Assembly: GCA_965246745.1 (NCBI GenBank)
Contig: OZ251980.1
Location: 1,612,001-1,676,000 of the forward strand
Reading direction: 5' to 3'
DNA: 64,000 nt
Source: JANXMY01 sp965246745
GTDB taxonomy: Bacteria; Armatimonadota; Armatimonadia; Armatimonadales; Capsulimonadaceae
The notes under the pieces were generated by a model. It did no database searches and was not told the DNA's origin. It was given only the letters and a program-made list of their open reading frames with translations. The translations under genes were made by a program, and so were the position numbers. Positions 49,931-59,720 of the stretch are shown in pieces. Numbering within the stretch: the stretch's first letter is position 1; each line of letters begins with the position of its first letter.

Positions 49931-50461
49931 ATGGAGGGCGCGAGCTTGAAAGACCTCCATATCGGCGGGACGGAGGTGCATTACTATGTGCTGTGTCCGC
50001 GCAAGCTGTGGTGGTTTTCGCACGGCATGGAGCAGGAGCATGTCTCGGGCGGGGTCGGGGCGGAGAATGTGGCGCTGGGCGTAACCCTGCACGAGACAAG
50101 CTACGAGGACAAGAGCCGCAAAGATGTCTTGATTGACGGCCTTCTGCGGCTGGACTTTACCGACAGCGGCGTGGTCCATGAAGTCAAAAAAAGCGCCGGC
50201 GGGGAGCAGGCGACGGTGTTCCAGCTTCTTTATTACCTTTACTACTTGAAGCACGAGAAGGGCATCGAGACAACCGGAATGATTGATTACCCTAAGCAGC
50301 GCCGCCGGGAAGAAGTCGTCCTGACGCCCGCCCTCGAAGCCGACGTAGCGCGGGCCATCGCCGGCATCGTGGAAGTGCGGGCGCGGCAGGCCCCGCCGGT
50401 CGTGGCCGCGCCCATGCCGGTCTGCAAGAAGTGCGCCTACCAGGACCTATGCTGGGGCTGA
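49931..50461 (+). CDS. cas4: Cas4 exonuclease
   Basis: 176 residues. The Fe-S cysteines are Cys22 (LCPRKLWWF) and the C-terminal cluster Cys165, Cys168, Cys174 (CKKCAYQDLCWG). The RecB nuclease core has IDGLLRLDF and VHEVKKSAGG. Cas4 trims prespacers and selects the PAM. The ATG is 4 nt after the cas3 stop with AAGGAG upstream. GC content is clearly higher than in cas3. Confidence 0.93.
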   Translation: MEGASLKDLHIGGTEVHYYVLCPRKLWWFSHGMEQEHVSGGVGAENVALGVTLHETSYEDKSRKDVLIDGLLRLDFTDSGVVHEVKKSAGGEQATVFQLLYYLYYLKHEKGIETTGMIDYPKQRRREEVVLTPALEADVARAIAGIVEVRARQAPPVVAAPMPVCKKCAYQDLCWG

Positions 50462-50476
50462 AACGGAGTCGGGGTC

Positions 50477-51697
50477 ATGAAGAATTATTATGTGCTGTCG
50501 AACGGACGGGTCAAGCGCGAGGCGAACACGCTGTATATCGAAAATGAGGCCGGGCAGAAAAAGCCGGTGCCGATTGAAGACGTGGAAAGCCTGTACCTGT
50601 ACGGGGAAGTGGACCTGAACACGAAGCTGCTGAACTTTCTGACCAAGCACAAAGTCCCGCTTCACGTGTTCAATTACTACGGCTTCTATGCCGGCTCGTA
50701 CTACCCGCGCGAGTACCTACATTCGGGCTACCTGCTGGTGCATCAGGTCGGTCACTACGGGGACGCCGCCAAGCGCCTAATGCTTGCCCGCGAGCTGGTG
50801 CGCGGCGCGGCGCATTCGCTGCTCAGGAACATCGCCTACTACGAAAAGCGCAAGGGCAGCGCCGGCGAGGAGCGCGAGCCGGCCGGGGAAATCGGCGGGG
50901 AAGATCGCGCGGCTCTGGGCGCAGAGGCGTCGGTCCAAAGCGGCATTCCGACCGATCCCGACACGGAAGCGGCGGTTGATGCCGCCGCTGCGCTTTCCAT
51001 AGAGGCACCGAACGCGGGCGGGGCAGCGTCCGATCCCGAAGAACTCGACCCGCTGGTCGGCGCGGTCGTGTGGGACGAGGTTGCTACCCCGCTCGGCACC
51101 TTGCGCGATGTCATCGGCGGCTTGTCCGACTTGATCGGGGCGCAGGCCGAGGTCAATGCCGTGCGCGGCATCGAAGGCAAGATGCGGGAGCGTTACTATC
51201 AAGCATGGCGGCATATCCTGAGCGAAGAATGGACGTTCGAGCGGCGTGTCCGCCGCCCGCCGGACAACGAGGTCAACGCCCTGATCTCGTTCGGAAACTC
51301 GCATCTCTACACGGTCTGCCTCAGCGAGATTTACCGAACGCAGCTCACGCCGACCATTTCCTACCTGCATGAGCCGGGCGCTCGCCGCTTTTCGCTGGCG
51401 CTGGACTTGTCCGAGATTTTCAAGCCGCTGATCGTAGACCGAGCGATCTTCCGGCTGATCAACACCGGACAGCTCAAAGACAGCCATTTCGACAAAAGCC
51501 TCGACGGCTGCTTTCTGACTGACCCCGGCAAAAAGCTCTTTCTGAACGCGCTGGAAGACCGACTCTCAACGACTATCAAGCACCGGCGACTGGGCCGGTC
51601 CGTTTCGTACCGGCACCTGATCCGCCTGGAATGCTACAAGCTGGTGCGCCACTTGACCGGCGTGGAAACCTACCGCGCCTTCCGCGCCTGGTGGTGA
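50477..51697 (+). CDS. cas1: Cas1 integrase with a large internal insertion
   Basis: 406 residues, longer than the roughly 330 usual for type I-B Cas1. The metal ligands are Glu233 (VRGIEGKMRERYY), His298 (YLHEPGARRF) and Asp310 (LALDLSEIFKP). The extra length lies at about 127-205 between YYEKRKG and the helical domain. It is an Ala/Glu/Pro-rich, acidic, low-complexity stretch (GEEREPAGEIGGEDRAALGA and following). Cas1 integrates spacers with Cas2. GGAG precedes the ATG, 15 nt after cas4. Confidence 0.95.
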   Translation: MKNYYVLSNGRVKREANTLYIENEAGQKKPVPIEDVESLYLYGEVDLNTKLLNFLTKHKVPLHVFNYYGFYAGSYYPREYLHSGYLLVHQVGHYGDAAKRLMLARELVRGAAHSLLRNIAYYEKRKGSAGEEREPAGEIGGEDRAALGAEASVQSGIPTDPDTEAAVDAAAALSIEAPNAGGAASDPEELDPLVGAVVWDEVATPLGTLRDVIGGLSDLIGAQAEVNAVRGIEGKMRERYYQAWRHILSEEWTFERRVRRPPDNEVNALISFGNSHLYTVCLSEIYRTQLTPTISYLHEPGARRFSLALDLSEIFKPLIVDRAIFRLINTGQLKDSHFDKSLDGCFLTDPGKKLFLNALEDRLSTTIKHRRLGRSVSYRHLIRLECYKLVRHLTGVETYRAFRAWW

Positions 51698-51729
51698 GCA
51701 GTAAGTTTTTCGGTAAAGGAAAACTTTTT

Positions 51730-51993
51730 ATGTATGTAATCGTCGTCTACGATGTCGGGGAAAAACGTGTCGGCAAAGTCTGCAAGTTCATGCGCCGCTA
51801 CCTGCCGCGCGTGCAGAACTCGGTGTTTGAAGGCGACCTGCCGGAGTCAAAACTTGAAGCGATGAAGGCGGGGTTAAAAAAGCTGCTGACGGAAGACACG
51901 GACTCGGTGCTTCTCTGGGTGCTGCGCGATGCTAAGTGGGTAGACCGGCAGATTCTCGGCTGCGAGAAGCTCCCGGTCAGCACGATGTTTTAA
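51730..51993 (+). CDS. cas2: Cas2 adaptation protein
   Basis: 87 residues. The ferredoxin fold begins MYVIVVYDVGEKRVGKVCKF with Asp8, and FMRRYLPRVQNSVFEGDLPE follows. Cas2 bridges two Cas1 dimers during spacer integration. AAAGGA lies upstream of the ATG at 51730, 32 nt after cas1. It is the last cas gene before the array leader. Confidence 0.95.
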   Translation: MYVIVVYDVGEKRVGKVCKFMRRYLPRVQNSVFEGDLPESKLEAMKAGLKKLLTEDTDSVLLWVLRDAKWVDRQILGCEKLPVSTMF

Positions 51994-52051
51994 AGGTTTA
52001 GACCACTCTTGTGTTTCGGGAGTGCTCTTCTCCCGGTTCTCCACTCTTCCG

Positions 52052-52102
52052 GTCGTCGGTTTCCGGTAGCCTTGCTCTACAGAGAAGGCCGACGACTTTT
52101 TT
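52052..52102 (+). terminator. Intrinsic terminator of the cas operon
   Basis: GTCGTCGG (52052-52059) pairs with CCGACGAC (52089-52096), which is followed by six T residues. The intervening 29 nt can fold further. It ends cas2 transcription 60 nt after the stop and separates the operon from the array leader. Confidence 0.65.
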
Positions 52103-52208
52103 CGCAGAAATTCGCTACAAATCCTTGTTTTTATGACATACTTTGGTGAGCGGCTAACCTATTCGTATAGCCGTAGCAGGTGCGCAGCCAATTATCCCTA
52201 TATGTGGC
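52103..52208 (+). promoter_or_regulatory. CRISPR leader
   Basis: About 105 nt, more AT-rich than the array, lie between the terminator and the first repeat, on the cas-proximal side. A TATGACATACT segment near 52134 may hold the -10 of the pre-crRNA promoter. The degenerate repeats at the far end confirm that this side is the leader. Confidence 0.6.
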
Positions 52209-55200
52209 CTTTTAATAGAACCAGGCTGGAATTGAAACACGGCCACGCCCGACGGCCACGCCCGCTTTTAATAGAACCAGGCTGGAATTGAAACTCTCGT
52301 GCATTGCACTTGGCCTCCCTCTCGGCAATCAGCCTTTTAATAGAACCAGGCTGGAATTGAAACTCTCGTGCATTGCACTTGGCCTCCCTCTCGGCAATCA
52401 GCCGCTTTTAATAGAACCAGGCTGGAATTGAAACTAGATTGGTGCCGGTACGTCGGGAGCGCCCGGCGCTCTTTTAATAGAACCAGGCTGGAATTGAAAC
52501 TCGGTGATGCCACGGGCAAGCTGCGAGGGTGTCGGCCTTTTAATAGAACCAGGCTGGAATTGAAACAAGCTGCGTTGCGGCTCGGCGTCACGCCGGGCCG
52601 GATCAGCTTTTAATAGAACCAGGCTGGAATTGAAACACAACCAACGGGCCATGCACGGCCTCGAACCCCGTGACTTTTAATAGAACCAGGCTGGAATTGA
52701 AACCGCAGATTCATCTCGGGCTGGTTTCGGCGTCGGATGTGGCGGCTTTTAATAGAACCAGGCTGGAATTGAAACATGGGCTTTTGGAGCGAGGAGGACC
52801 GGCGGACGTTGTGCTTTTAATAGAACCAGGCTGGAATTGAAACGAAGATGCGCTGGCAGAGGCTGAACGGGCAGACATGGTCCTTTTAATAGAACCAGGC
52901 TGGAATTGAAACATGCCCAGCACGAGGCCGAGCGGGACGGCTGGGCAGCGCAGCTTTTAATAGAACCAGGCTGGAATTGAAACTAGAAACGGATGAGCGC
53001 GGCAATCGTGTCAAGGCTGCTTTTAATAGAACCAGGCTGGAATTGAAACCCGCCTGCGTCTCGGTGACGCTCATCGCCATCGAGCTGAGCTTTTAATAGA
53101 ACCAGGCTGGAATTGAAACCCAAGCGGCTGCGCGGGGCCAGCGACGGCGGCCGGCAGCTTTTAATAGAACCAGGCTGGAATTGAAACCGAGCTGCTGGGG
53201 CTGCGGCTGGTGCTGCATCGGGAGCCGCTTTTAATAGAACCAGGCTGGAATTGAAACCTGCGGAGGCTCTGCGACCAGGGGTGCCACCGGACCGCCTTTT
53301 AATAGAACCAGGCTGGAATTGAAACCGCTGGCGGGCGCGTGGGTGCAGTCGCTCTTGTCGCGCTTTTAATAGAACCAGGCTGGAATTGAAACCAGCAGGC
53401 CGAGGTAGACTTTGTCGTTGAGTTTGCCGGCGGCTTTTAATAGAACCAGGCTGGAATTGAAACTGGTTCATCAAAGAGCAGTTGTCGGCCTGGTGGGCGA
53501 AGTATCTTTTAATAGAACCAGGCTGGAATTGAAACCCATAGCCTGCGGTCGGGGCTTCTGCGGCGATAATCTCTTTTAATAGAACCAGGCTGGAATTGAA
53601 ACCGCGTTCTTACGCACCACCTATTAGCTCCCCCTCACGCCTCTTTTAATAGAACCAGGCTGGAATTGAAACAAAAGAGAGGTGAAGCGATGGAACACTG
53701 GAAGCGCACCACGCTTTTAATAGAACCAGGCTGGAATTGAAACCAGATGGGTGCGGCCATCTGCGGAATAATGGCCGCCGCGCAGCTTTTAATAGAACCA
53801 GGCTGGAATTGAAACCTGTACGCTGGTGTTGCCCTGTGCGGAGTTTGAGCGTGACACTTTTAATAGAACCAGGCTGGAATTGAAACTTTTCGCCTTCCCC
53901 TTGCAGCAGAACTGCCTTTTCGACTTTTAATAGAACCAGGCTGGAATTGAAACAAAGCCTGCCGGTGCTGCACGCAGCGGCCGCCAAGCTCTTTTAATAG
54001 AACCAGGCTGGAATTGAAACCCGGGTCCGGCAGCAGCACCCGCAGCGCTTCGCACCTTTTAATAGAACCAGGCTGGAATTGAAACTTCATATGCCAAACC
54101 GAAAGGGTGACAGCGAACGACTCTTTTAATAGAACCAGGCTGGAATTGAAACGGTCGTAGCCGAGCGGCGTGGACGAGGCGGGGTAAATGCTTTTAATAG
54201 AACCAGGCTGGAATTGAAACGGCTATGCGGGGTGTCAGGCGCGGCTTAGGGGCTTTGTCCGCTTTTAATAGAACCAGGCTGGAATTGAAACTCGTCGGCA
54301 GCACTTATGCTGTGCGGTGGGTGTTCAACGGCTTTTAATAGAACCAGGCTGGAATTGAAACCCCCGCGCAGAACGGCGCTTGAAAGCCGGTTCTATTCTT
54401 TTAATAGAACCAGGCTGGAATTGAAACTTATTGAATATAAGCTGCCCCGAGTGCCAATGCGCGTAACATCTTTTAATAGAACCAGGCTGGAATTGAAACA
54501 TGGGTAGAGACAGGCAAGACAGCCGAGCCGGACGACAGCTTTTAATAGAACCAGGCTGGAATTGAAACCGTCCTAATCCCCTCTGTCTTGATCCTCTGCC
54601 GTCGTCTTTTAATAGAACCAGGCTGGAATTGAAACCCCTTAACGTCTCACTTTTGTCTCACGTTTCTCCTTCGTCTTCTTTTAATAGAACCAGGCTGGAA
54701 TTGAAACTGAAAAACGCGGCGGGTACGATTGTCACCCCAGCGAAAGGCTTTTAATAGAACCAGGCTGGAATTGAAACATCTCGACTTCTTGCATGATCGC
54801 CGCCTTGTCCTTGACTTTTAATAGAACCAGGCTGGAATTGAAACGAGACGAAAACAGTGACCCTCGGCGGCGTGGAAGTCAAAGCCCCTTTTAATAGAAC
54901 CAGGCTGGAATTGAAACCTGGTGTCGAACTGTTACTACGTCGGCGGACGGTTTCAACTTTTAATAGAACCAGGCTGGAATTGAAACAAAAGTGGAGCAGC
55001 CGCCGCGCCGATGAAGTCGTGGCTTTTAATAGAACCAGGCTGGAATTGAAACCCTGAAAGGATATTGTAGCCGGGGAAGTTGGCGTCTTTTAATAGAACC
55101 AGGCTGGAATTGAAACTTCTGACTCTTGCCATTCTGATGGCACTTACCGGCAGCGCCTTTTAATAGAACCAGGCTGGAATTGAAACTCGGAACCTGGCAC

Positions 55201-57711
55201 TTGGCTGGCCAGCTCGCCGCCGCCGGCTTTTAATAGAACCAGGCTGGAATTGAAACCAGCCCGGTCCCGCCGCCGCCCGCCCCAAAGTTCGTCTTTTAAT
55301 AGAACCAGGCTGGAATTGAAACTTTTGGGTGTCTGGGGCCGTGCGGGGTGCTTCGGGCGCGTCTTTTAATAGAACCAGGCTGGAATTGAAACGCGGTTCG
55401 GGTCGGGGGGCGCGAGTCTGGCGGAGCTGACGCTTTTAATAGAACCAGGCTGGAATTGAAACCAAGCTGCCGAAGGGCGTGTGGATGCACGACTGGACCC
55501 AGCCTTTTAATAGAACCAGGCTGGAATTGAAACTAAGGCGGGTCGGTCAGCACCAAATCAATGCTCCCGTCCGGCTTTTAATAGAACCAGGCTGGAATTG
55601 AAACGCGTTTCTTTCGACCGTGCAGCTTCCCATCGCTTATGACCCCGACGCCGCCTGTCCCCACTGGGACAAGTTCACGGCTTTTAATAGAACCAGGCTG
55701 GAATTGAAACAGAACGCCCTGAAAATCGCCGCCAAAGGTGCGCCGACCTCGCCTTTTAATAGAACCAGGCTGGAATTGAAACCTAGAACTAGTGGGGAAC
55801 ATCCAGGGCAGCTTGCCTCCTTCTTTTAATAGAACCAGGCTGGAATTGAAACCTGCTGGACACGAAGGCGCTGATGAACGCGGCTTCTTTTAATAGAACC
55901 AGGCTGGAATTGAAACGTGAAAAGCTGGACGTGCTGGCCGGCACCTCCTCCTTTTAATAGAACCAGGCTGGAATTGAAACGGGTATTTGGAACGTAGTTG
56001 CAGCTTGCGTCCGTGGTCTCAACTTTTAATAGAACCAGGCTGGAATTGAAACCCGCCTGCTTTCCCTTTTCTGCCTGTTTTTCTTGTGCTTGCTGCTTTT
56101 AATAGAACCAGGCTGGAATTGAAACAAACGCGAGGTGCAACTTGCCTTTGACAAACGGCCCCTTTTAATAGAACCAGGCTGGAATTGAAACCGCCGACGG
56201 TACATTCAGCGCAAAGGTCGAGGGCGGAGCGCTGCAACTTTTAATAGAACCAGGCTGGAATTGAAACGAGTATTCCGGCAACGCAAGAAGCGCATCAGCC
56301 ACTCTTTTAATAGAACCAGGCTGGAATTGAAACAAGCTGCATGGTCTCTACGCTGGTAGTTGTCACGCTACTTTTAATAGAACCAGGCTGGAATTGAAAC
56401 TATACAATAACCCTGGGAGGGTGGTAACATGGCACGGCCACTTTTAATAGAACCAGGCTGGAATTGAAACGATGCACGTCTTTTCCGGTGGTTTTGAATA
56501 ACTGAAGCTTTTAATAGAACCAGGCTGGAATTGAAACTTCGTGGTCGAGGGCGGCTTGCAGATCACAAATCCGCTTTTAATAGAACCAGGCTGGAATTGA
56601 AACAACAAGGACCTCACGCACGTCATTAACTTGTCGAACCCTTTTAATAGAACCAGGCTGGAATTGAAACGGTTTCTTCGCTATTATCCCCGCCTCGGTG
56701 CGTTATCCTTTTAATAGAACCAGGCTGGAATTGAAACATGTGTCTGCGGTGCATTGTGTGCGTGTAGAAGATGCAGACTTTTAATAGAACCAGGCTGGAA
56801 TTGAAACACTGGTTTCCCCTCCTGCGCTCCGGCGCTGATACCCCTTTTAATAGAACCAGGCTGGAATTGAAACAAATCCACTTTGAGGAGTGGCAGGCCG
56901 TCCTCTCGGGCGCTTTTAATAGAACCAGGCTGGAATTGAAACGGGCGACCAACAACCCAAACGGCAACAAAAATCAGTGGATACTTTTAATAGAACCAGG
57001 CTGGAATTGAAACAGCGCGGCCAGGTGGAAAGCACTGCACGAGCAAGCCACCGCTTTTAATAGAACCAGGCTGGAATTGAAACTGTTCGCGCCCACGGGT
57101 ATCGAGATGGTGGTGCGCTTGTCGGACTTTTAATAGAACCAGGCTGGAATTGAAACACGAAGCGGGCCTGGTCGCGCAGGCCGAGAAGCTCAGCAACTTT
57201 TAATAGAACCAGGCTGGAATTGAAACCACAAACGGTTATGCGTTCGGAGTTTCAGTTTTGGGAGGCCTTTTAATAGAACCAGGCTGGAATTGAAACTCAA
57301 TTCCTGGTCGGCGTAAAGACCTGTCAGCGCAGTGCTTTTAATAGAACCAGGCTGGAATTGAAACTACCGGGACGAGCGCCACCTGCTGGCTCGGCTACCT
57401 TTTAATAGAACCAGGCTGGAATTGAAACGAATACAGGGCTTGACCGGCGGCGGTGGGCGGGGGGACGCCTTTTAATAGAACCAGGCTGGAATTGAAACCA
57501 CCTAAATGTACAAGTCTTGCAGTAGCGAGTATTACAAGCATCTTTTAATAGAACCAGGCTGGAATTGAAACAGGTAATCTCACTGAAAAGCAGCTTGGCA
57601 GCAGGTTGAAGGCCTTTAATAGAACCAGGCTGGAATTGAAACCTTGTAGGCGCAAAACTGACGCGCCATGATTGTCTTTTCCCTTTAATAGAACCAGGCT
57701 GGAATTGAAAC
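52209..57711 (+). CRISPR. CRISPR array, 80 repeats and 79 spacers
   Basis: The 30-bp repeat begins CTTTTAATAG, has the core AACCAGGCTGG and ends AATTGAAAC; the last eight bases are the usual type I-B/III handle. I counted 80 repeats by eye. Spacers are mostly 34-43 nt. Exceptions are spacer 1 (52239-52264, 26 nt), spacers 2 and 3 (nearly identical) and the one at 55605-55680 (76 nt). The first 78 repeats look identical. The last two (57613-57642 and 57682-57711) carry T to C at position 2, marking the trailer end. Transcription is left to right from the cas2-proximal leader. Confidence 0.97.
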
Positions 57712-57844
57712 TCAGAAACTCTTTCCAGTCGTCTATCAAGTCCGCCCAGGTAACGGTTTCCGTTGAGAGCAGTGCCGCCCGCGCGTCGTTTGCACTCACG
57801 TCGTTTTCAGTGTCGTCACTTACGCTGCCGAGCAGCAGATTCAC
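57712..57844 (-). pseudogene. N-terminal part of a gene cut off by the array trailer
   Basis: A minus-strand frame starting at GTG 57844 reads MNLLLGSVSDDTENDVSAND, then ARAALLSTETVTWADLIDDW and runs into the last repeat, after which it encodes only repeats. It overlaps the stop of the 32-codon ORF upstream (GTGA). The array probably truncated or abuts an older gene. No family is recognised. Confidence 0.35.
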
Positions 57845-57939
57845 CCGGCCTGTTTTGCCGGCTGTTTTGACCCCGTTTTACTCTGCGAATGGATGATTTT
57901 ACTCTGACCGCTGACCATATTCGCCGTTTTTGATGCCAT
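57841..57939 (-). CDS. Small hypothetical protein, 32 residues
   Basis: ATG at 57939 is preceded by a strong AGGAGGGG Shine-Dalgarno. The product (MASKTANMVSGQSKIIHSQS then KTGSKQPAKQAG) is basic, polar and rich in Ser, Lys and Gln. Its TGA overlaps the GTG of the truncated frame in the array trailer, as in an operon. It looks like a small phage- or plasmid-type gene, but no similarity is known to me. Confidence 0.4.
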   Translation of the reverse strand: MASKTANMVSGQSKIIHSQSKTGSKQPAKQAG

Positions 57940-58011
57940 AGCTGACCCCTCCTGACCCCAAGTGTTCGCTTCACGAAATTGCGTGTTGCGCCACACGAAA
58001 CATTGCCAGGC

Positions 58012-58045
58012 AAAAAAAGTCCTACTCTAAAAATAGAGTAGGACT
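58012..58045 (-). terminator. Intrinsic terminator of tRNA-Thr
   Basis: A perfect 12-bp stem (58018-58029 with 58034-58045) is followed on the minus strand by TTTTTT (58017-58012). It lies 20 nt downstream of the tRNA 3' end. Confidence 0.85.
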
Positions 58046-58064
58046 CATGTCTTTGTCTTATATA

Positions 58065-58136
58065 AGCCGACACGCGGATTCGAACCGCGGACCTGCTGTT
58101 TACGAAACAGCTGCTCTACCACTGAGCCATGTCGGC
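58065..58136 (-). tRNA. tRNA-Thr, anticodon CGU
   Basis: The 72-nt minus-strand sequence folds as a cloverleaf. The acceptor stem GCCGACA pairs with TGTCGGC, the D arm is GCTC/GAGC, the anticodon stem GCTGT/ACAGC holds loop TTCGTAA with anticodon CGT, and the T arm CGCGG/CCGCG has TTCGAAT. The discriminator base is T. CCA is not encoded. It reads ACG codons. A strong terminator follows. Confidence 0.95.
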
Positions 58137-58189
58137 AGGAACATTCAGCCTGCTGCGCCCATTATACTCAAAACGTTTGGGGCCTGTCA

Positions 58190-58220
58190 AGAGGGATAGG
58201 CAACAAAGAGGGATAGGCAA
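58190..58220 (+). repeat. 14-bp direct repeat upstream of folC
   Basis: AGAGGGATAGGCAA occurs at 58190-58203 and 58207-58220, separated by 3 nt, between the tRNA and the TATACT box of folC. Confidence 0.9.
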
Positions 58221-58265
58221 GAGACGCGCGGGCCGGGTATACTGGCGGGCAGATGAGACGTGCGT

Positions 58266-59555
58266 ATGGAGTATGAAGACGCGCTGGCGTACCTGAACGG
58301 ACGGCTGCGGCTCGGCGTGAAGCTCGGCAACGAGCGCTTTTCGGCGCTGCTCCGGCGGCTCGGAGACCCGCAGGCGCGGCTGCGGGTGGTGCATATCGCC
58401 GGCACGAAAGGCAAAGGGTCCACGGCGGCTATGACGGCAAGTGTGCTGGCGTCGTCGGGGTATAAAGTCGGGGCATATCTGTCGCCCTATGTGTACGATG
58501 TCCGCGAGCGGGTGCAGATCGGCGGCGCGATGATCCCCCGCGCCGACTTCGCCCGCTGGGTGTCGGCCATCAAGCCCGAAGTGGAGGCGCTGGAGCAGAC
58601 GGAGCACGGGCCGGCGACCGAGTTTGAGCTGAAAACCGCCCTCGGCTTGTGTTATTTCGCCGAGCAGGCGGTGGACTACGCCGTGCTGGAAGTCGGCCTC
58701 GGCGGGCGGCTCGATGCGACCAATGTGGTCGAAAAGCCGCTGGTTTCGGTCATCACCAATATCGGCCTGGACCACACGGAGCTGCTCGGGGACACGCTGG
58801 GGGCAATCGCCGGGGAAAAAGCGGGCATTGTCAAGCCCGGCGTCCCGTGCGTCACCGGCGTCCCGGTCGGCGGCGAAGCGTGGGACGTGATTGCGCGGGT
58901 CTGCCGGGAAAAAGACGCGCCGCTTGCGGCCGTCGCGCCGCCGATATTGTCTGAAACAGGGCTGACCATCACGACGGCGCGGCGGACGCTGACCGGGCTG
59001 CGCCTCGGCCTGCGGGGGGCGTTTCAAGCCTTGAACGCGGCGGCGGCCCTGTCGGCGCTGGACGCGATCACCGACCCTGCCGGGCCGCAGGTGTCCGACG
59101 ACGCCGCGCGGCGGGGGCTGAAGTCGGCGTGGGTGCCGGGCCGCTTGGAGCAGGTCCGGGACCGCCCGGCGGTCGTGGTGGACGTGGCGCACAACGAGAT
59201 CGCGGCGGAAGCGCTGGCGGCGGCCCTGCGGGAGCAGCACGGCGCGGACGGGCGGCGGCTGACGCTGATCGTCGGCCTGTCCCAAACCCATGCCCCGACG
59301 CCGTTTCTCGCGCCGCTGGCCGGGCTGCATCCCGCCCGGCTCGTTGCCGTGCAGCCGTCGTTTCGCCCGCGCCCGGCGGCGGAAGTCGCCGACGCCGCTC
59401 GCGCTCTGGGCTTTGCGGGCGTCGAAATCGCTGCCGGCACGGTCGCGGAGGCCGTCGAGGCTGCCGTCCGGGCCGCCGGCCCCGAGGATTTAATCTGTGT
59501 CACCGGCTCGTTTTACACGGTCGGCGATCTCGCCGCGTTTATTTCGTCTCGTTAA
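58266..59555 (+). CDS. folC: Bifunctional folylpolyglutamate/dihydrofolate synthase
   Basis: 429 residues, Mur ligase family. The P-loop is IAGTKGKGSTAAM. LSPYVYDVRERVQIGG corresponds to the folate-binding SPHL loop, and LEVGLGGRLDATNV and NIGLDHTELLGDT follow. The C-terminal domain has DVAHNEIAAEAL. It adds glutamate to dihydropteroate or to folates. The ATG at 58266 is preceded by TATACT at 58237-58242; a GTG two codons upstream is an alternative. Confidence 0.95.
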   Translation: MEYEDALAYLNGRLRLGVKLGNERFSALLRRLGDPQARLRVVHIAGTKGKGSTAAMTASVLASSGYKVGAYLSPYVYDVRERVQIGGAMIPRADFARWVSAIKPEVEALEQTEHGPATEFELKTALGLCYFAEQAVDYAVLEVGLGGRLDATNVVEKPLVSVITNIGLDHTELLGDTLGAIAGEKAGIVKPGVPCVTGVPVGGEAWDVIARVCREKDAPLAAVAPPILSETGLTITTARRTLTGLRLGLRGAFQALNAAAALSALDAITDPAGPQVSDDAARRGLKSAWVPGRLEQVRDRPAVVVDVAHNEIAAEALAAALREQHGADGRRLTLIVGLSQTHAPTPFLAPLAGLHPARLVAVQPSFRPRPAAEVADAARALGFAGVEIAAGTVAEAVEAAVRAAGPEDLICVTGSFYTVGDLAAFISSR

Positions 59556-59566
59556 AGGAGCTTTCC

Positions 59567-59692
59567 ATGCCGCATCAAGGCGTCGTCTCGCTGTCCATCT
59601 CGGTTTTGTCCATCTGCCTCACCCTCGGGGTGCTGTTTTACACGCTGCGCGAGGAAAAGCGAAACGCGGCGCAGAACTCGGACAAGCATTAG
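59567..59692 (+). CDS. 41-residue single-pass membrane peptide
   Basis: ATG at 59567 follows a strong AAAGGAG. The peptide has one hydrophobic helix (VVSLSISVLSICLTLGVLFY) and a charged C-terminus (REEKRNAAQNSDKH). It is 11 nt after folC and on the same strand, so it is probably translated from the same mRNA. The predicted topology is one transmembrane segment with the charged tail inside. Function unknown. Confidence 0.65.
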   Translation: MPHQGVVSLSISVLSICLTLGVLFYTLREEKRNAAQNSDKH

Positions 59693-59720
59693 CCCCCCCC
59701 ATGAGTGGGGGCGGGGGGAC

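Noticed and set aside
52337..57844. Many open frames inside the array, on the minus strand repeating FNSSLVLLK or FQFQPGSIK, and on the plus strand FNRTRLELK
   Set aside because: They are translations of the CRISPR repeat in different frames, with no start signals and no conservation beyond the repeat.
59693..59718. C-run/G-run hairpin after the 41-residue peptide as a terminator
   Set aside because: Only six base pairs form and no T-tract follows on either strand.
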